From: Citrobacter europaeus | GTDB lineage: Bacteria > Pseudomonadota > Gammaproteobacteria > Enterobacterales > Enterobacteriaceae | Direction: 5' to 3' | Length of the DNA stretch: 64,000 nucleotides | Assembly (NCBI GenBank): GCA_020099315.1 | Contig: CP083650.1 | Coordinates: forward strand, 2,728,001-2,792,000 | Shown here: positions 8,086 to 17,101 of the stretch, in pieces | How the letters are laid out: each line of letters opens with the position of its first letter | How positions within the stretch are numbered: position 1 is the stretch's first letter | The notes under the pieces: generated by a model | What the model saw: the letters and a program-made list of their open reading frames with translations, nothing else | Told to the model about the DNA's origin: nothing | The model's database searches: none | Made by a program: the position numbers and the translations under genes

Positions 8086-8857
8086 ACATTTCATCGCTGA
8101 AGGGCTTCATTATCGCGTGGCTGGCAGAGCGGTAATTGACGATGTATCACTCGCCCTCGCAAAAGGTGAACTGGTGGCGCTCATCGGCCCAAACGGTGCG
8201 GGAAAATCCACCCTGCTGCGCCTGCTGACCGGTTTTCTCAAACCGGCAACCGGACGCTGCGTGCTGGCGGGCAAACCGCTGGAGGAGTGGCCTACCCAAA
8301 CGTTGTCGCGGCATCGGGCGGTAATGCGCCAGCAAACGCAACTGGGATTTGACTGGCCGGTAGAGGCCGTCATCGCGATGGGACGTGCGCCCTGGACCCA
8401 ACAGCAGGAACCCCGGCTTATCGCTCAGGTAATGGAAATGACCGGGTGCACACCGTTGGCGGGCCGGCAATACGCCGCACTTTCCGGCGGCGAGCAACAG
8501 CGAGTGCAGTTGGCCCGTGCACTGGCGCAACTTTGGTGCCACGGCGCGCCTCGCGGTTGGTTATTCCTTGATGAACCCACCTCTGCGCTGGATCTTTATC
8601 ACCAGCAGCACCTGTTGCGCTTGCTGAAGACGCTAACCGCTTCGGGAGAGCTACATGTGTGCATTGTGCTTCACGATCTGAACCTCGCCGCACTATGGGC
8701 GGACAGAATAGTGTTGCTGCACGATGGCAGGTTGGTATCGCAGGGAACGCCTGAGAGCGTGCTACAGGCCGATGACCTGAAGCGCTGGTATGGCGCTCAG
8801 GTACACGTTGGCCAGCATCCGGCCAACGGATCTCCGCAGGTGTTTCTGGCCCCTTAA
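8078..8857 (+). CDS. hmuV: Haem ABC transporter ATP-binding protein
   Basis: Energises haem import with HmuU. The 259-residue ATPase has Walker A GPNGAGKST (37-45), signature LSGGEQQR (from 135), Walker B LFLDEP (162-167) and the switch His in CIVLHDLN. It is the last gene of the hemP-hmuRSTUV operon. Its stop codon overlaps the stop codon of the convergent gene selO in the four bases TTAA (8854-8857), leaving no room for a separate terminator. Confidence 0.95.
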   Translation: MAEHFIAEGLHYRVAGRAVIDDVSLALAKGELVALIGPNGAGKSTLLRLLTGFLKPATGRCVLAGKPLEEWPTQTLSRHRAVMRQQTQLGFDWPVEAVIAMGRAPWTQQQEPRLIAQVMEMTGCTPLAGRQYAALSGGEQQRVQLARALAQLWCHGAPRGWLFLDEPTSALDLYHQQHLLRLLKTLTASGELHVCIVLHDLNLAALWADRIVLLHDGRLVSQGTPESVLQADDLKRWYGAQVHVGQHPANGSPQVFLAP

Positions 8858-10296
8858 CTTGAACAGCTCACTTCCAGCCGTTTACCCCAGTCAGGTGGAC
8901 GGCTGACATAGTCATCATCACGATCGGTAAACGGGGTACGCAACGCCTGGTGCAACCGATGCAGCTCGGCGTAATCCCCCTGCTCTGCCTGACTAATCGC
9001 CCGTTGCGCCAGCCAGTTACGTAATACCATCGCCGGATTAGCCGCCTTCATCTGCGTTTGTCTGACTGCGTCAGCAATGTTGTCTTGCTGCAGACGCGAG
9101 CGATACCGCGTGAACCAGTCGTCAAACGCCGCGCGGTCGATAAACTCATCGCGCAGTGGGGATTGCGCACTGTGTTGTTCCGTTTGGCTGAGCATACGAA
9201 ACGTTCGCGTATAGTCACTTCTTTCCCTCGCCATCAGACTAAACAGTTCGCTTAGCAATTCGTTATCGTCTTTCTGCTCGCTAAAGAAGCCGAGCTTTTG
9301 CCGCATCCGCTGACCGTAGCGAGTTAACAGCGCCAGTTGGTAACCGTCCAGCGCATCATTGAGCGTCTCGACCGGGATAAATGGCGACAGGGTTTGCGCC
9401 AGACGTTGCAAGTTCCACAGCGCCGCGGCCGGTTGATTATCGAAACTGTATCGTCCCTGGTTGTCCGAGTGGTTGCAGATAAAATCGGGCTCGTAGTCAT
9501 CAAGAAAACCGAATGGACCGTAATCCATCGTCAGTCCCAGAATCGACATGTTGTCCGTGTTCATGACTCCATGCGCAAATCCTACCGCTTGCCAGTCAGC
9601 GATTAACGTCGCTGTACGCGTGACAACATCGTTAAACCACAGCTGGTACTTATCGGCTTCTTCCTGCCATTGCGACCAATAATGGCGAATTGCAAAATCA
9701 GCCAACTGACGCACTTTTTCCGGCTCGCGGCGATAGTAGAAGTGTTCAAAATGGCCAAAACGCATATGGCTTTGCGCCACGCGAATGAGCATCGCCCCTG
9801 TTTCTACCGTTTCGCGATACACCGGCGTGTCGCTGGTAACAATCGACAATGCCCGCGTGGTTGGTATGCCCAGGTAGTGCATCGCTTCGCTGGCCAGGCT
9901 TTCGCGAATTGTTGAGCGCAGTACGGCGCGCCCATCCCCCATACGGGAATAAGGCGTAAGTCCGGCGCCTTTCAGGTGCCAGTCAAACGTTGAGCCATCA
10001 GCGAGTCGTTGCTCGCCCAGCAGGATCCCGCGGCCATCGCCAAGCTGGCCTGCCCAGACGCCAAACTGATGTCCGCTATACACTTGCGCTAGAGGCGACA
10101 TCCCGGGGAGCAGCGATTCGCCACCCCAAACACCCGCTCCGCCCGGAATATCAAAAAGCGACTCAGGAATAGCTAATTGCTCCGCCAGCGCATCGTTATG
10201 CCAGATCAGGCGTGCGTTTTTCAGGGGTGTCGGCGAAAGTGCTGTATAGGTTGCTGGTAATTCATCACGCCAGCGAGTGGTAAAAGACAGGGTCAT
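8854..10296 (-). CDS. selO: Protein adenylyltransferase SelO (YdiU)
   Basis: Pseudokinase-fold enzyme that transfers AMP from ATP to Ser/Thr/Tyr residues of proteins and takes part in redox and stress responses. The 480-residue protein aligns with E. coli SelO (478) with a two-residue offset. Key residues are in place: Lys109 (HLKG), Asn249 (MNTDNM) and Asp258 (MDYGPFGF). The redox pair Cys274 and Cys478 is conserved; the C terminus is SCSS, with Cys at the position that is selenocysteine in many eukaryotic members. It is convergent with hmuV. Confidence 0.96.
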   Translation of the reverse strand: MTLSFTTRWRDELPATYTALSPTPLKNARLIWHNDALAEQLAIPESLFDIPGGAGVWGGESLLPGMSPLAQVYSGHQFGVWAGQLGDGRGILLGEQRLADGSTFDWHLKGAGLTPYSRMGDGRAVLRSTIRESLASEAMHYLGIPTTRALSIVTSDTPVYRETVETGAMLIRVAQSHMRFGHFEHFYYRREPEKVRQLADFAIRHYWSQWQEEADKYQLWFNDVVTRTATLIADWQAVGFAHGVMNTDNMSILGLTMDYGPFGFLDDYEPDFICNHSDNQGRYSFDNQPAAALWNLQRLAQTLSPFIPVETLNDALDGYQLALLTRYGQRMRQKLGFFSEQKDDNELLSELFSLMARERSDYTRTFRMLSQTEQHSAQSPLRDEFIDRAAFDDWFTRYRSRLQQDNIADAVRQTQMKAANPAMVLRNWLAQRAISQAEQGDYAELHRLHQALRTPFTDRDDDYVSRPPDWGKRLEVSCSS

Positions 10297-10357
10297 AGGG
10301 CCTCCTGTCTCTAGTGTAGACTGTTAAAAGCCTGTTAAACACCAGCAAATAAAAGGG

Positions 10358-11071
10358 TTATATTCTGGATAACGAAATTATCTGTGCCGGTGGCACGGCG
10401 GGCCACAGCGCGCCCTGTATGGCGCTGAATCCCAAAGGCAGTACGCGCGCTAACATCTCTGGCGTATCGATACCGCTAATGATGATTGACTCACTGCTGG
10501 GAGATAACTGTGCCAGAATAGCCCGCATAAACGGCTCAAACGAAATATGTGTAATCCTTTGTTGAACAAAGTTTTTATCTAACACAACGCGTTTGAACAG
10601 CCCATCAAAAATTGCCCGGGTGGATATACCGCCAGCACCATAGTTTGTCAGAACTAATGGAAATCTCGCCGCCAGCGCGGCCAGCGTTGGATTCTCTTTT
10701 CCATTATTTAACTCTGGATAGTTTTCATTAATAGCCAGTTCCAGAAATGAAAATCGTTCAACTTGTGAAGCAAATTTAGCATCTGATAATAAAGTATTAG
10801 CAATTGCCGGCGTTAAATTAATCCAGGCCAGGACATTTCGCTGAATAAAAAAATGTTGGCACGTTTCGATTAATTCAAGCTTTTCGGTAAATAAGCGATA
10901 TTGCTCTTCATCCGACATCCGAGGTAGGACCAGCTCAGTGGGTATACGCACATCCCCATCCGCGCTGGCGAAACTGGTGATGATATCGACGTATTCAAGA
11001 TCGCCTTTTTCGCTTCTCGCAGGCAAAAAAGAAAACTCTGAATGGTAAAGAGTATCCAGTGAAACAATCAT
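10358..11071 (-). CDS. ydiV: Anti-FlhD4C2 factor, degenerate EAL-domain protein
   Basis: A 237-residue EAL-like protein with the same length as E. coli YdiV (RflP). In Salmonella and E. coli YdiV does not bind or hydrolyse c-di-GMP but binds FlhD and represses flagellar genes. The ExLxR catalytic signature is absent, consistent with a non-enzymatic regulator. Conserved stretches are ELIETCQHFFIQRN, LAINENYPELNNGK and IFDGLFKRVVLDK. The upstream gap to nlpC is non-coding. Confidence 0.9.
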   Translation of the reverse strand: MIVSLDTLYHSEFSFLPARSEKGDLEYVDIITSFASADGDVRIPTELVLPRMSDEEQYRLFTEKLELIETCQHFFIQRNVLAWINLTPAIANTLLSDAKFASQVERFSFLELAINENYPELNNGKENPTLAALAARFPLVLTNYGAGGISTRAIFDGLFKRVVLDKNFVQQRITHISFEPFMRAILAQLSPSSESIIISGIDTPEMLARVLPLGFSAIQGALWPAVPPAQIISLSRI

Positions 11072-11389
11072 CGCGCCAGCCCCTCTGCATAGGTGTTATC
11101 CGGCATCCTGTAGCAAAGGATGGAGAAATACGTTATTGCTGATGCAAGTAGAGGCCCTTTCATTTTTCCCTTTATAGCCAGTAAATCGAATCCTTTTTTT
11201 TAGCTTATCCTGATTATAAGCGAATATCCAGCTTTGCACTTTTTAATATCTCGGGATAAATCATATTTTTAGCAAGATACACTCTTACTGTTCAGGGGTA
11301 TTGTCCGGCTGATGGCAGAATTAAAAAGTGACTTTCAAATGGAAATGCCGAGGCCGCACAGTCCTGAGCGACCTCGAGACTAATGAGGA
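11072..11389. other. Intergenic region ydiV-nlpC
   Basis: 318 bases without a gene. It is AT-rich in its middle and should carry the ydiV promoter (transcribed leftward) and the end of the nlpC transcript. I see no convincing terminator, operator or small ORF in it. Confidence 0.5.
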
Positions 11390-11854
11390 TTAAATACGTC
11401 GCGCCTGCCAAAAGTTTTTACGCCAGTAAACGTTGTCCAGGGACGAGCGCATCACTCCACGGCTGGTTGAGGCATGAATAAATTGATTATTGGTATCGTA
11501 AATTCCGACATGCAGACCACTTTCCCCAGACCCGGTTTTAAAGAAAACCAGATCGCCGGGCAGCAAATCGTCTTTATCAATTTCGGTACCAATCTTTGAT
11601 TGCGTGCGCGTATCACGCGGGAGTTGCAGATCGAATTTATCGCGCATTGTCATCAAAACAAATCCAGAACAATCCACCCCGCTACGGCTCATGCCGCCAT
11701 AACGATAGGGTGTGCCATGCCAGGTTTGTAGCTGGTCATTAAGACCGGCGATAACCGCGATAGAATCCGACAATCGGGCATTTGGCGCAGGAGCACGATG
11801 GCTGCTGCAGCCCGCCAAAAACAATGCTGTGATGAAAAGAAGCCAAAAGCGCAT
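11390..11854 (-). CDS. nlpC: NlpC/P60-family lipoprotein, putative peptidoglycan endopeptidase
   Basis: A 154-residue C40-family peptidase predicted to cut bonds in the peptidoglycan stem peptide. It has a lipobox LFLAGC (lipidated Cys16), catalytic Cys62 in DCSGF, His115 in HVGIYD and a third polar residue His127 in FIHAS. It lies next to the btuDEC genes, as in E. coli, with 77 bases between btuD and its start. Length matches the family. Confidence 0.94.
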   Translation of the reverse strand: MRFWLLFITALFLAGCSSHRAPAPNARLSDSIAVIAGLNDQLQTWHGTPYRYGGMSRSGVDCSGFVLMTMRDKFDLQLPRDTRTQSKIGTEIDKDDLLPGDLVFFKTGSGESGLHVGIYDTNNQFIHASTSRGVMRSSLDNVYWRKNFWQARRI

Positions 11855-11931
11855 TCAGGACGAATCCTCTGAATTATATTTTTATGCCAATTTAGCGTGG
11901 AAATTATATGATTTTCAAGAACCCATTTAAC

Positions 11932-12681
11932 TTAAGTGGTTGATATGAGCATTCTGTGGCCTTCAATATCCAAACGACGGAAGTTCACGCCATAAGCCGC
12001 AGACAGATTGGCGGGCGTGAGTACCGCATCACGAGCGCCGCTGGCAAGCAACTTCCCACGTTTGAGGAGCCAGGCCTTATGCGCATGACGTAAGGTGTGA
12101 TTAAGGTCATGGCTGCTCATGACAATCGCTATGCCCTGCAGACACAGCCGACTCAACAAGCGGTCCAGCGCGTTTTGTTGCGCCACGTCCAGGCTGTTCA
12201 TCGGCTCATCCAGCAGTAAAAGTTGGCCGAATGGATTCGCTTGCGGGCTAATCTGCAGGATAACCGCAGCCAGACGCACGCGCTGCCACTCACCGCCGGA
12301 GAGCTGATTCACGCTGCGCCCCAGCTTATCCCCAAGCCCAAGCGCATCAGCGACTTCCTGTAACAGATCGGTGCGCGCTTTGTCTGGCTGATGCAGCGTC
12401 AGAAAATGCCAGACCGGCATCGCAAACGGAGGGTTTTGCTGTTGCGCCAGATAGGCGCGGTATTGCGCCAGCTTTGCTGACGGCCATTCGTCCAGCGGCA
12501 TATCACCAAAGGTGATGCTGCCCTCACCGGTCGTCAGCCCCGCCATTCGTGCCAACAGCGTGCTCTTTCCAGCACCGTTAGGCCCCACTAAATGCAGGAT
12601 CTCTCCGGCTTTTATCTCACCAGAAAGCGGGCCGAGACGGGTCGATTCCGCTACGTCCTGTAGCTGCATCAATCGAGACAT
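11932..12681 (-). CDS. btuD: Vitamin B12 ABC transporter ATP-binding protein
   Basis: ATPase of the BtuCDF cobalamin importer of the inner membrane. The 249-residue protein has Walker A GPNGAGKST (33-41), signature LSGGEWQR, Walker B LLLLDEP and the switch region MSSHDLNHTL. Its start base coincides with the last base of btuE. BtuE sits between the permease and ATPase genes, as in E. coli. The periplasmic partner BtuF is not in this window. Confidence 0.96.
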   Translation of the reverse strand: MSRLMQLQDVAESTRLGPLSGEIKAGEILHLVGPNGAGKSTLLARMAGLTTGEGSITFGDMPLDEWPSAKLAQYRAYLAQQQNPPFAMPVWHFLTLHQPDKARTDLLQEVADALGLGDKLGRSVNQLSGGEWQRVRLAAVILQISPQANPFGQLLLLDEPMNSLDVAQQNALDRLLSRLCLQGIAIVMSSHDLNHTLRHAHKAWLLKRGKLLASGARDAVLTPANLSAAYGVNFRRLDIEGHRMLISTT

Positions 12682-13232
12682 TAGTTTGCCAGCGCCTTCT
12701 TGATAGATTGCACCAGAATGGGATCCTCAGGCGTCATATCGGGTGAGAATCGTTGCAATACCTGACCATCTCGCCCCACTAAAAACTTCTCGAAATTCCA
12801 TAGAATATCGTCCGGGTAGAGCGGTGCCCGACCTTTACTCGCCATACGCTCATAGAACCCACTATCCGCAGGCGCAGTGGCCGTTGGCGCGGCATCAATC
12901 AGCTTCTGATACAGCGGATGGCGTCCCTCGCCGTTAACGTCAATTTTACTGAACATTGGGAAGGTAACGCCCCAGGTGGTACTGCAATACGTTTTTATTT
13001 CCTCTTCGCTGCCCGGCTCCTGACCCAGAAACTGGTTACAAGGGAACCCAAGGACAGTAAAACCCTGTTGATGCCAGGCTTTCTGCAGATTCTCCAGTTG
13101 CTCGTATTGCGGCGTCAGTCCACATTTTGAAGCCACGTTGACGATTAACAGCACATTTCCGGAATACGGCTGCAGTGAGGTAGCCTCACCGTCGATGGTC
13201 GTCACTTCTGTATCGAGAATAGTGTTTTGCAT
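12681..13232 (-). CDS. btuE: Thioredoxin/glutathione peroxidase BtuE
   Basis: Non-essential for B12 transport; BtuE reduces hydroperoxides using thioredoxin or glutathione. The 183-residue protein has the glutathione-peroxidase fold with peroxidatic Cys37 in NVASKCGLT, the motif GFPCNQFLGQEPG and the LWNFEKFLV segment. It is the cysteine, not selenocysteine, type. It is translationally coupled to btuD. 60 bases separate it from btuC. Confidence 0.95.
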   Translation of the reverse strand: MQNTILDTEVTTIDGEATSLQPYSGNVLLIVNVASKCGLTPQYEQLENLQKAWHQQGFTVLGFPCNQFLGQEPGSEEEIKTYCSTTWGVTFPMFSKIDVNGEGRHPLYQKLIDAAPTATAPADSGFYERMASKGRAPLYPDDILWNFEKFLVGRDGQVLQRFSPDMTPEDPILVQSIKKALAN

Positions 13233-13292
13233 AGCATCTCCAGAACAACAGGTGAATTTTCAGTTTTTAATCATAGACCGAACCAACGCGTT

Positions 13293-14273
13293 CTAGCGCG
13301 CGGCTTTTAACAATAGCCAGATAAATACCGGTGCGCCCATGGTGGCCGTCACCACGCCGATTGGCAGCTCAGCCGAGGCCAGCACCAGACGCGCGACAAC
13401 ATCAGCAAACAGTAGTACGATTGCACCAGCCAACGCACAGCCCGGCAGCAACACGCGGTGATCGGTTAAGCCGCACAGCCGCAAAATATGTGGGATCACC
13501 AGCCCGATAAAGCCAATCGCTCCGGCCAGAGCCACGCTTACGCCAACCATCCAGCCAGTGGCGACCACCAGCAGGTTGCGCCAGAACCACAGGGGCAGTC
13601 CCAGCTGACGTGCGGAAGTCTCCCCCAGCGCCAGCATATTCATCGGCTGCGACTGACAGCAGATCCACACCAGCACCGGAATCAACGCCACCATGAGCCA
13701 GGCCTGATGCCAGTCTACGCCACCAAAGCCCCCCATCATCCAGTACATCAGCTGTCGCAAATCAAAAGACGTGGAGAAGTAGATGGCCCATGTCATCAAC
13801 GCGCTACAGATAATCCCCAGCGCTACTCCCGCCAACAACAGGCGGCTGGTAGACAAATGACGTCGGGCAAAACGTAGCAGAATAAGCGTGATAATCAGCG
13901 CCCCAGCGATAGCGCATAAGCCCAACGCCCAGCCGGGGAGTTGCCCCTGCCCCAGCAGCACCGCTGCGATAAGCCCGACTCCCGCGCCGTTAGACACGCC
14001 CAGTAATCCAGGCTCTGCGAGCGGGTTTTCAAATAGAGCTTGCATCACGGCTCCTGATAAGGCCAACGCAGCGCCTACCAGCAAAACGGCAAGAGTACGG
14101 GGAAGTCGAATTTGCCAGACGAACAGATCGCCGCGGGCGCTGAACCAGTCTCCGGGGGCGATCCACTGTTCTCCTGCGCACAAGCTTAGAATCGTTGCCA
14201 GTAGCATCAGTACTGACAGTGACAGTATCCAGCGCACGTTTCGTCGCTGCTGTTGATGGGCGAAAGTCAGCAT
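13293..14273 (-). CDS. btuC: Vitamin B12 ABC transporter permease
   Basis: Inner-membrane permease of BtuCDF with ten helices in E. coli. The 326-residue product matches E. coli BtuC in length when started at the ATG at 14273 (MLTFAHQQQRRN), which is preceded by GGAAA; an ATG at 14282 would add three residues. Family motifs are RLPRTLAVLLVGAALALSG, ALFENPLAEPGLLGVSNGA and AIGFIGLVIPHILRL. It resembles hmuU earlier in the window, both being FecCD-family permeases. Confidence 0.95.
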   Translation of the reverse strand: MLTFAHQQQRRNVRWILSLSVLMLLATILSLCAGEQWIAPGDWFSARGDLFVWQIRLPRTLAVLLVGAALALSGAVMQALFENPLAEPGLLGVSNGAGVGLIAAVLLGQGQLPGWALGLCAIAGALIITLILLRFARRHLSTSRLLLAGVALGIICSALMTWAIYFSTSFDLRQLMYWMMGGFGGVDWHQAWLMVALIPVLVWICCQSQPMNMLALGETSARQLGLPLWFWRNLLVVATGWMVGVSVALAGAIGFIGLVIPHILRLCGLTDHRVLLPGCALAGAIVLLFADVVARLVLASAELPIGVVTATMGAPVFIWLLLKAAR

Positions 14274-14336
14274 GTTTTCCATTCTGCTGAAAAGAGATGG
14301 AGGTGATTCTACGGTGCTGATTCAGTAGTGAAAAGG

Positions 14337-14361
14337 AAAAAGGCCGCATAGCGGCCTTTTT
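14337..14361 (-). terminator. Rho-independent terminator after ihfA
   Basis: AAAAAGGCCGC-ATA-GCGGCCTTTTT is a perfect stem with A and T tracts on both sides, so it could work in either direction; here it would end the pheST-ihfA transcript. Confidence 0.9.
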
Positions 14362-14394
14362 AGTTATACGCGTCATACTCTGCGTATCGTTAAA

Positions 14395-14694
14395 TCACTC
14401 TTCTTTGGGCGTTGCGTTTTCGACCCGGCTTTTTAACTTCTGTCCGGGTCTGAAGGTCACCACGCGCCGTGCTGTAATGGGAATATCTTCGCCCGTTTTC
14501 GGGTTACGTCCCGGACGTTGATTCTTATCACGCAGATCGAAGTTACCAAAACCAGAGAGTTTTACCTGCTCACCATTTTCCAGAGCACGACGGATCTCTT
14601 CGAAAAACAGCTCGACCAGTTCTTTGGCATCCCGCTTGCTAAGCCCAAGCTTATCAAACAGATATTCTGACATTTCAGCTTTTGTAAGCGCCAT
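14395..14694 (-). CDS. ihfA: Integration host factor subunit alpha
   Basis: DNA-bending nucleoid protein that pairs with IhfB and is needed at many sigma-54 promoters, recombination sites and replication origins. The 99-residue protein has the HU/IHF fold: MALTKAEMSEYLF at the N terminus, GFGNFDLRDK, and the beta-arm motif GRNPKTGEDIPI with the intercalating proline. It begins four bases after the pheT stop codon and is the last gene of the pheST-ihfA unit, ended by the terminator at 14337-14361. Confidence 0.98.
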   Translation of the reverse strand: MALTKAEMSEYLFDKLGLSKRDAKELVELFFEEIRRALENGEQVKLSGFGNFDLRDKNQRPGRNPKTGEDIPITARRVVTFRPGQKLKSRVENATPKEE

Positions 14695-14698
14695 AGGT

Positions 14699-17086
14699 TC
14701 AATCCCTCAATGATGCCTGGAATCGCTCTTTTAATGCCTCTACACATTTGGCGACGGTAGCGGCAATCTCCTCTTCTTCAAGTGTACGGCTGGTATCCTG
14801 AAGGATCAGGCTGATAGCGAGGCTCTTATAACCCTCCGCAACACCCTTACCGCGGTACACGTCAAATAAGTTTACGCCAACTACCTGATTTACGCCAACT
14901 TTCTTACACTCGGATAAAATATCCGCAGCGGGAACGTTTTCAGCCACAACGACCGCGATATCGCGACGGTTCGCCGGGAAGCGAGAAACTTCACGCGCCT
15001 GAGGCACCACGCGGTCTGCGAGCTTGTTCCACTCCAGTTCAAACACCAGAGTGCGACCGTTCAGATCCAGTTTACGTTCCAGTTCAGGATGAACAACCCC
15101 AATGAAACCAATGCGTTCACCTTTCAGATAAATCGCCGCAGACTGCCCCGGATGCAGCGCAGGGTTCGCTTCAGCTTTGAACTGAATGTCCGCCAGTTTG
15201 CCGGTCAGGTCGAGAACCGCTTCCAGATCGCCTTTCAGATCATAGAAATCAACGGTCTCTTTTGCCAGGTTCCAGTGTTCATCATGACGGTTGCCGCAGA
15301 TCACACCCGCCAGCATCAGATCCTGACGGATCCCGAGGTTGGCCTGCGTATCCGGAACGAAACGTAAACCCGTTTCGAAAATACGCACGCGGTTCTGCTG
15401 ACGGTTCTGGTTATACACTACCGTAGACAGCAAGCCAGTCCACAGGGACAAACGCATTGCCGACATATCAATAGAGATTGGGCTTGGCAGCAGCAGCGCT
15501 TCTTCACCCGGATGCAGCAGCGACTGGACTTTCGGGTCGACGAAGCTGTAGGTAATGACTTCCTGGTAGCCTTTGTCATTCAGCATGGTTTTTACGCGTT
15601 TCAGCGACAAATCCGCTTCACGATGCGTACCCATGATAAGACCCGCCTGAATTGGCGTGTTCGGGATATTGTCATAACCGTATACGCGGGCGACTTCTTC
15701 TACCAGGTCTTCTTCGATTTCCATATCGAAACGCCAGCTCGGCGCTACCGCTTTCCACTCATCCTGCCCTTCCGTCACGTCACATCCCAGACGACGCAGA
15801 ATGTCGCTCACCTGCTCATCCGCGATATGGTGTCCGATCAGACGATCCAGTTTGCTACGGCGAAGCGTAATGGTTGCGCGTTTTGGCAGCGTAGCTTCGT
15901 TCGTCACATCAATGATTGGACCCGCTTCGCCGCCGCAGATATCAATCAGCAGGCGTGTCGCGCGTTCCATGGCTTTATGCTGCAGAGCCGGGTCAACACC
16001 ACGCTCATAGCGGTGAGATGCATCGGTGTGCAGGCCGTGACGACGTGCGCGACCAGTAATAGACAGCGGGCTAAAGAATGCGCATTCCAGCAGGACGTTT
16101 TGCGTTTCATCATTCACACCGGAGTGTTCGCCACCAAAGATGCCACCCATCGCCAGCGCTTTGTTATGGTCCGCAATCACCAGCGTATCCGCATTCAGCT
16201 TCGCTTCGCTGCCGTCCAGCAATACCAGGGTCTCCCCCTCTTTTGCCATACGGACAACAATCCCGCCTTCAATGCGGTCTTTGTCGAAGGCGTGCATCGG
16301 CTGGCCCAGTTCGAGCAGCACATAGTTAGTCACGTCAACCACGGCATCGATAGAGCGGATACCGCAACGACGCAGTTTTTCTTTCATCCACAACGGGGTT
16401 GGCGCTTTAACGTTGATACCTTTTACCACGCGCCCCAGGTAGCGTGGGCAGGCTTCCACCGCTTCGACCTGAATCGGCAGGACGTCGCTAATGGTTGCGG
16501 CCACAGGCGCCATTTCTGGCTCAACCAGCGGGGCTTTGTTCAGTACAGCAACGTCACGTGCCACACCGATAATGCCTAAGCAGTCGGCGCGGTTCGGCGT
16601 AACGCTGATTTCGATAGTGTTGTCGTCAAGCTTCAGGTATTCACGGATATCGGTGCCAATTGGCGCATCGGCTGGCAGTTCGATAATACCGTTATGATCG
16701 TCGGAAATACCCAGCTCGGAAAACGAGCACAGCATGCCTTCAGACGGCTCACCGCGCAGTTTAGCGGCTTTGATTTTGAAATCGCCCGGCAGAACGGCAC
16801 CCACGGTTGCCACGGCCACTTTCAGGCCCTGACGGCAGTTTGGCGCACCGCAGACGATATCCAGCAGGCGGTCGCCGCCGACATTCACTTTGGTAACGCG
16901 TAGTTTGTCAGCGTTCGGGTGCTGAGCGCACTCAACCACTTCGCCCACCACAACGCCATTGAACGCGCCGGAAACGGGATCCACACCGTCAACTTCCAGA
17001 CCCGCCATCGTGATTTGGTTTGACAGCGCATCGCTATCAATTGCCGGGTTTACCCATTCGCGTAACCACAGTTCACTGAATTTCAT
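14699..17086 (-). CDS. pheT: Phenylalanyl-tRNA synthetase beta subunit
   Basis: Beta subunit of the alpha2beta2 enzyme; it carries the editing site that hydrolyses Tyr-tRNA(Phe) and binds tRNA. The 795-residue protein equals the E. coli length. Visible domains in order are the N-terminal tRNA-binding OB fold (about 40-148, QHPNADKLRVTKV), the B3/B4 editing region (about 210-380), B5 (about 400-475), the catalytic-like domain, and the C-terminal ferredoxin-fold anticodon-binding domain (about 700-795, SRFPANRRDIAVVV). It follows pheS by 15 bases. Confidence 0.98.
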   Translation of the reverse strand: MKFSELWLREWVNPAIDSDALSNQITMAGLEVDGVDPVSGAFNGVVVGEVVECAQHPNADKLRVTKVNVGGDRLLDIVCGAPNCRQGLKVAVATVGAVLPGDFKIKAAKLRGEPSEGMLCSFSELGISDDHNGIIELPADAPIGTDIREYLKLDDNTIEISVTPNRADCLGIIGVARDVAVLNKAPLVEPEMAPVAATISDVLPIQVEAVEACPRYLGRVVKGINVKAPTPLWMKEKLRRCGIRSIDAVVDVTNYVLLELGQPMHAFDKDRIEGGIVVRMAKEGETLVLLDGSEAKLNADTLVIADHNKALAMGGIFGGEHSGVNDETQNVLLECAFFSPLSITGRARRHGLHTDASHRYERGVDPALQHKAMERATRLLIDICGGEAGPIIDVTNEATLPKRATITLRRSKLDRLIGHHIADEQVSDILRRLGCDVTEGQDEWKAVAPSWRFDMEIEEDLVEEVARVYGYDNIPNTPIQAGLIMGTHREADLSLKRVKTMLNDKGYQEVITYSFVDPKVQSLLHPGEEALLLPSPISIDMSAMRLSLWTGLLSTVVYNQNRQQNRVRIFETGLRFVPDTQANLGIRQDLMLAGVICGNRHDEHWNLAKETVDFYDLKGDLEAVLDLTGKLADIQFKAEANPALHPGQSAAIYLKGERIGFIGVVHPELERKLDLNGRTLVFELEWNKLADRVVPQAREVSRFPANRRDIAVVVAENVPAADILSECKKVGVNQVVGVNLFDVYRGKGVAEGYKSLAISLILQDTSRTLEEEEIAATVAKCVEALKERFQASLRD

Positions 17087-17101
17087 TGTTTTATCCTGCC
17101 T

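Noticed and set aside
15512..16579. Long 355-codon open frame on the plus strand
   Set aside because: It lies wholly antisense to pheT, whose sequence and length are those of a real protein. The frame is open because of codon bias on the opposite strand; no ribosome site or known family.
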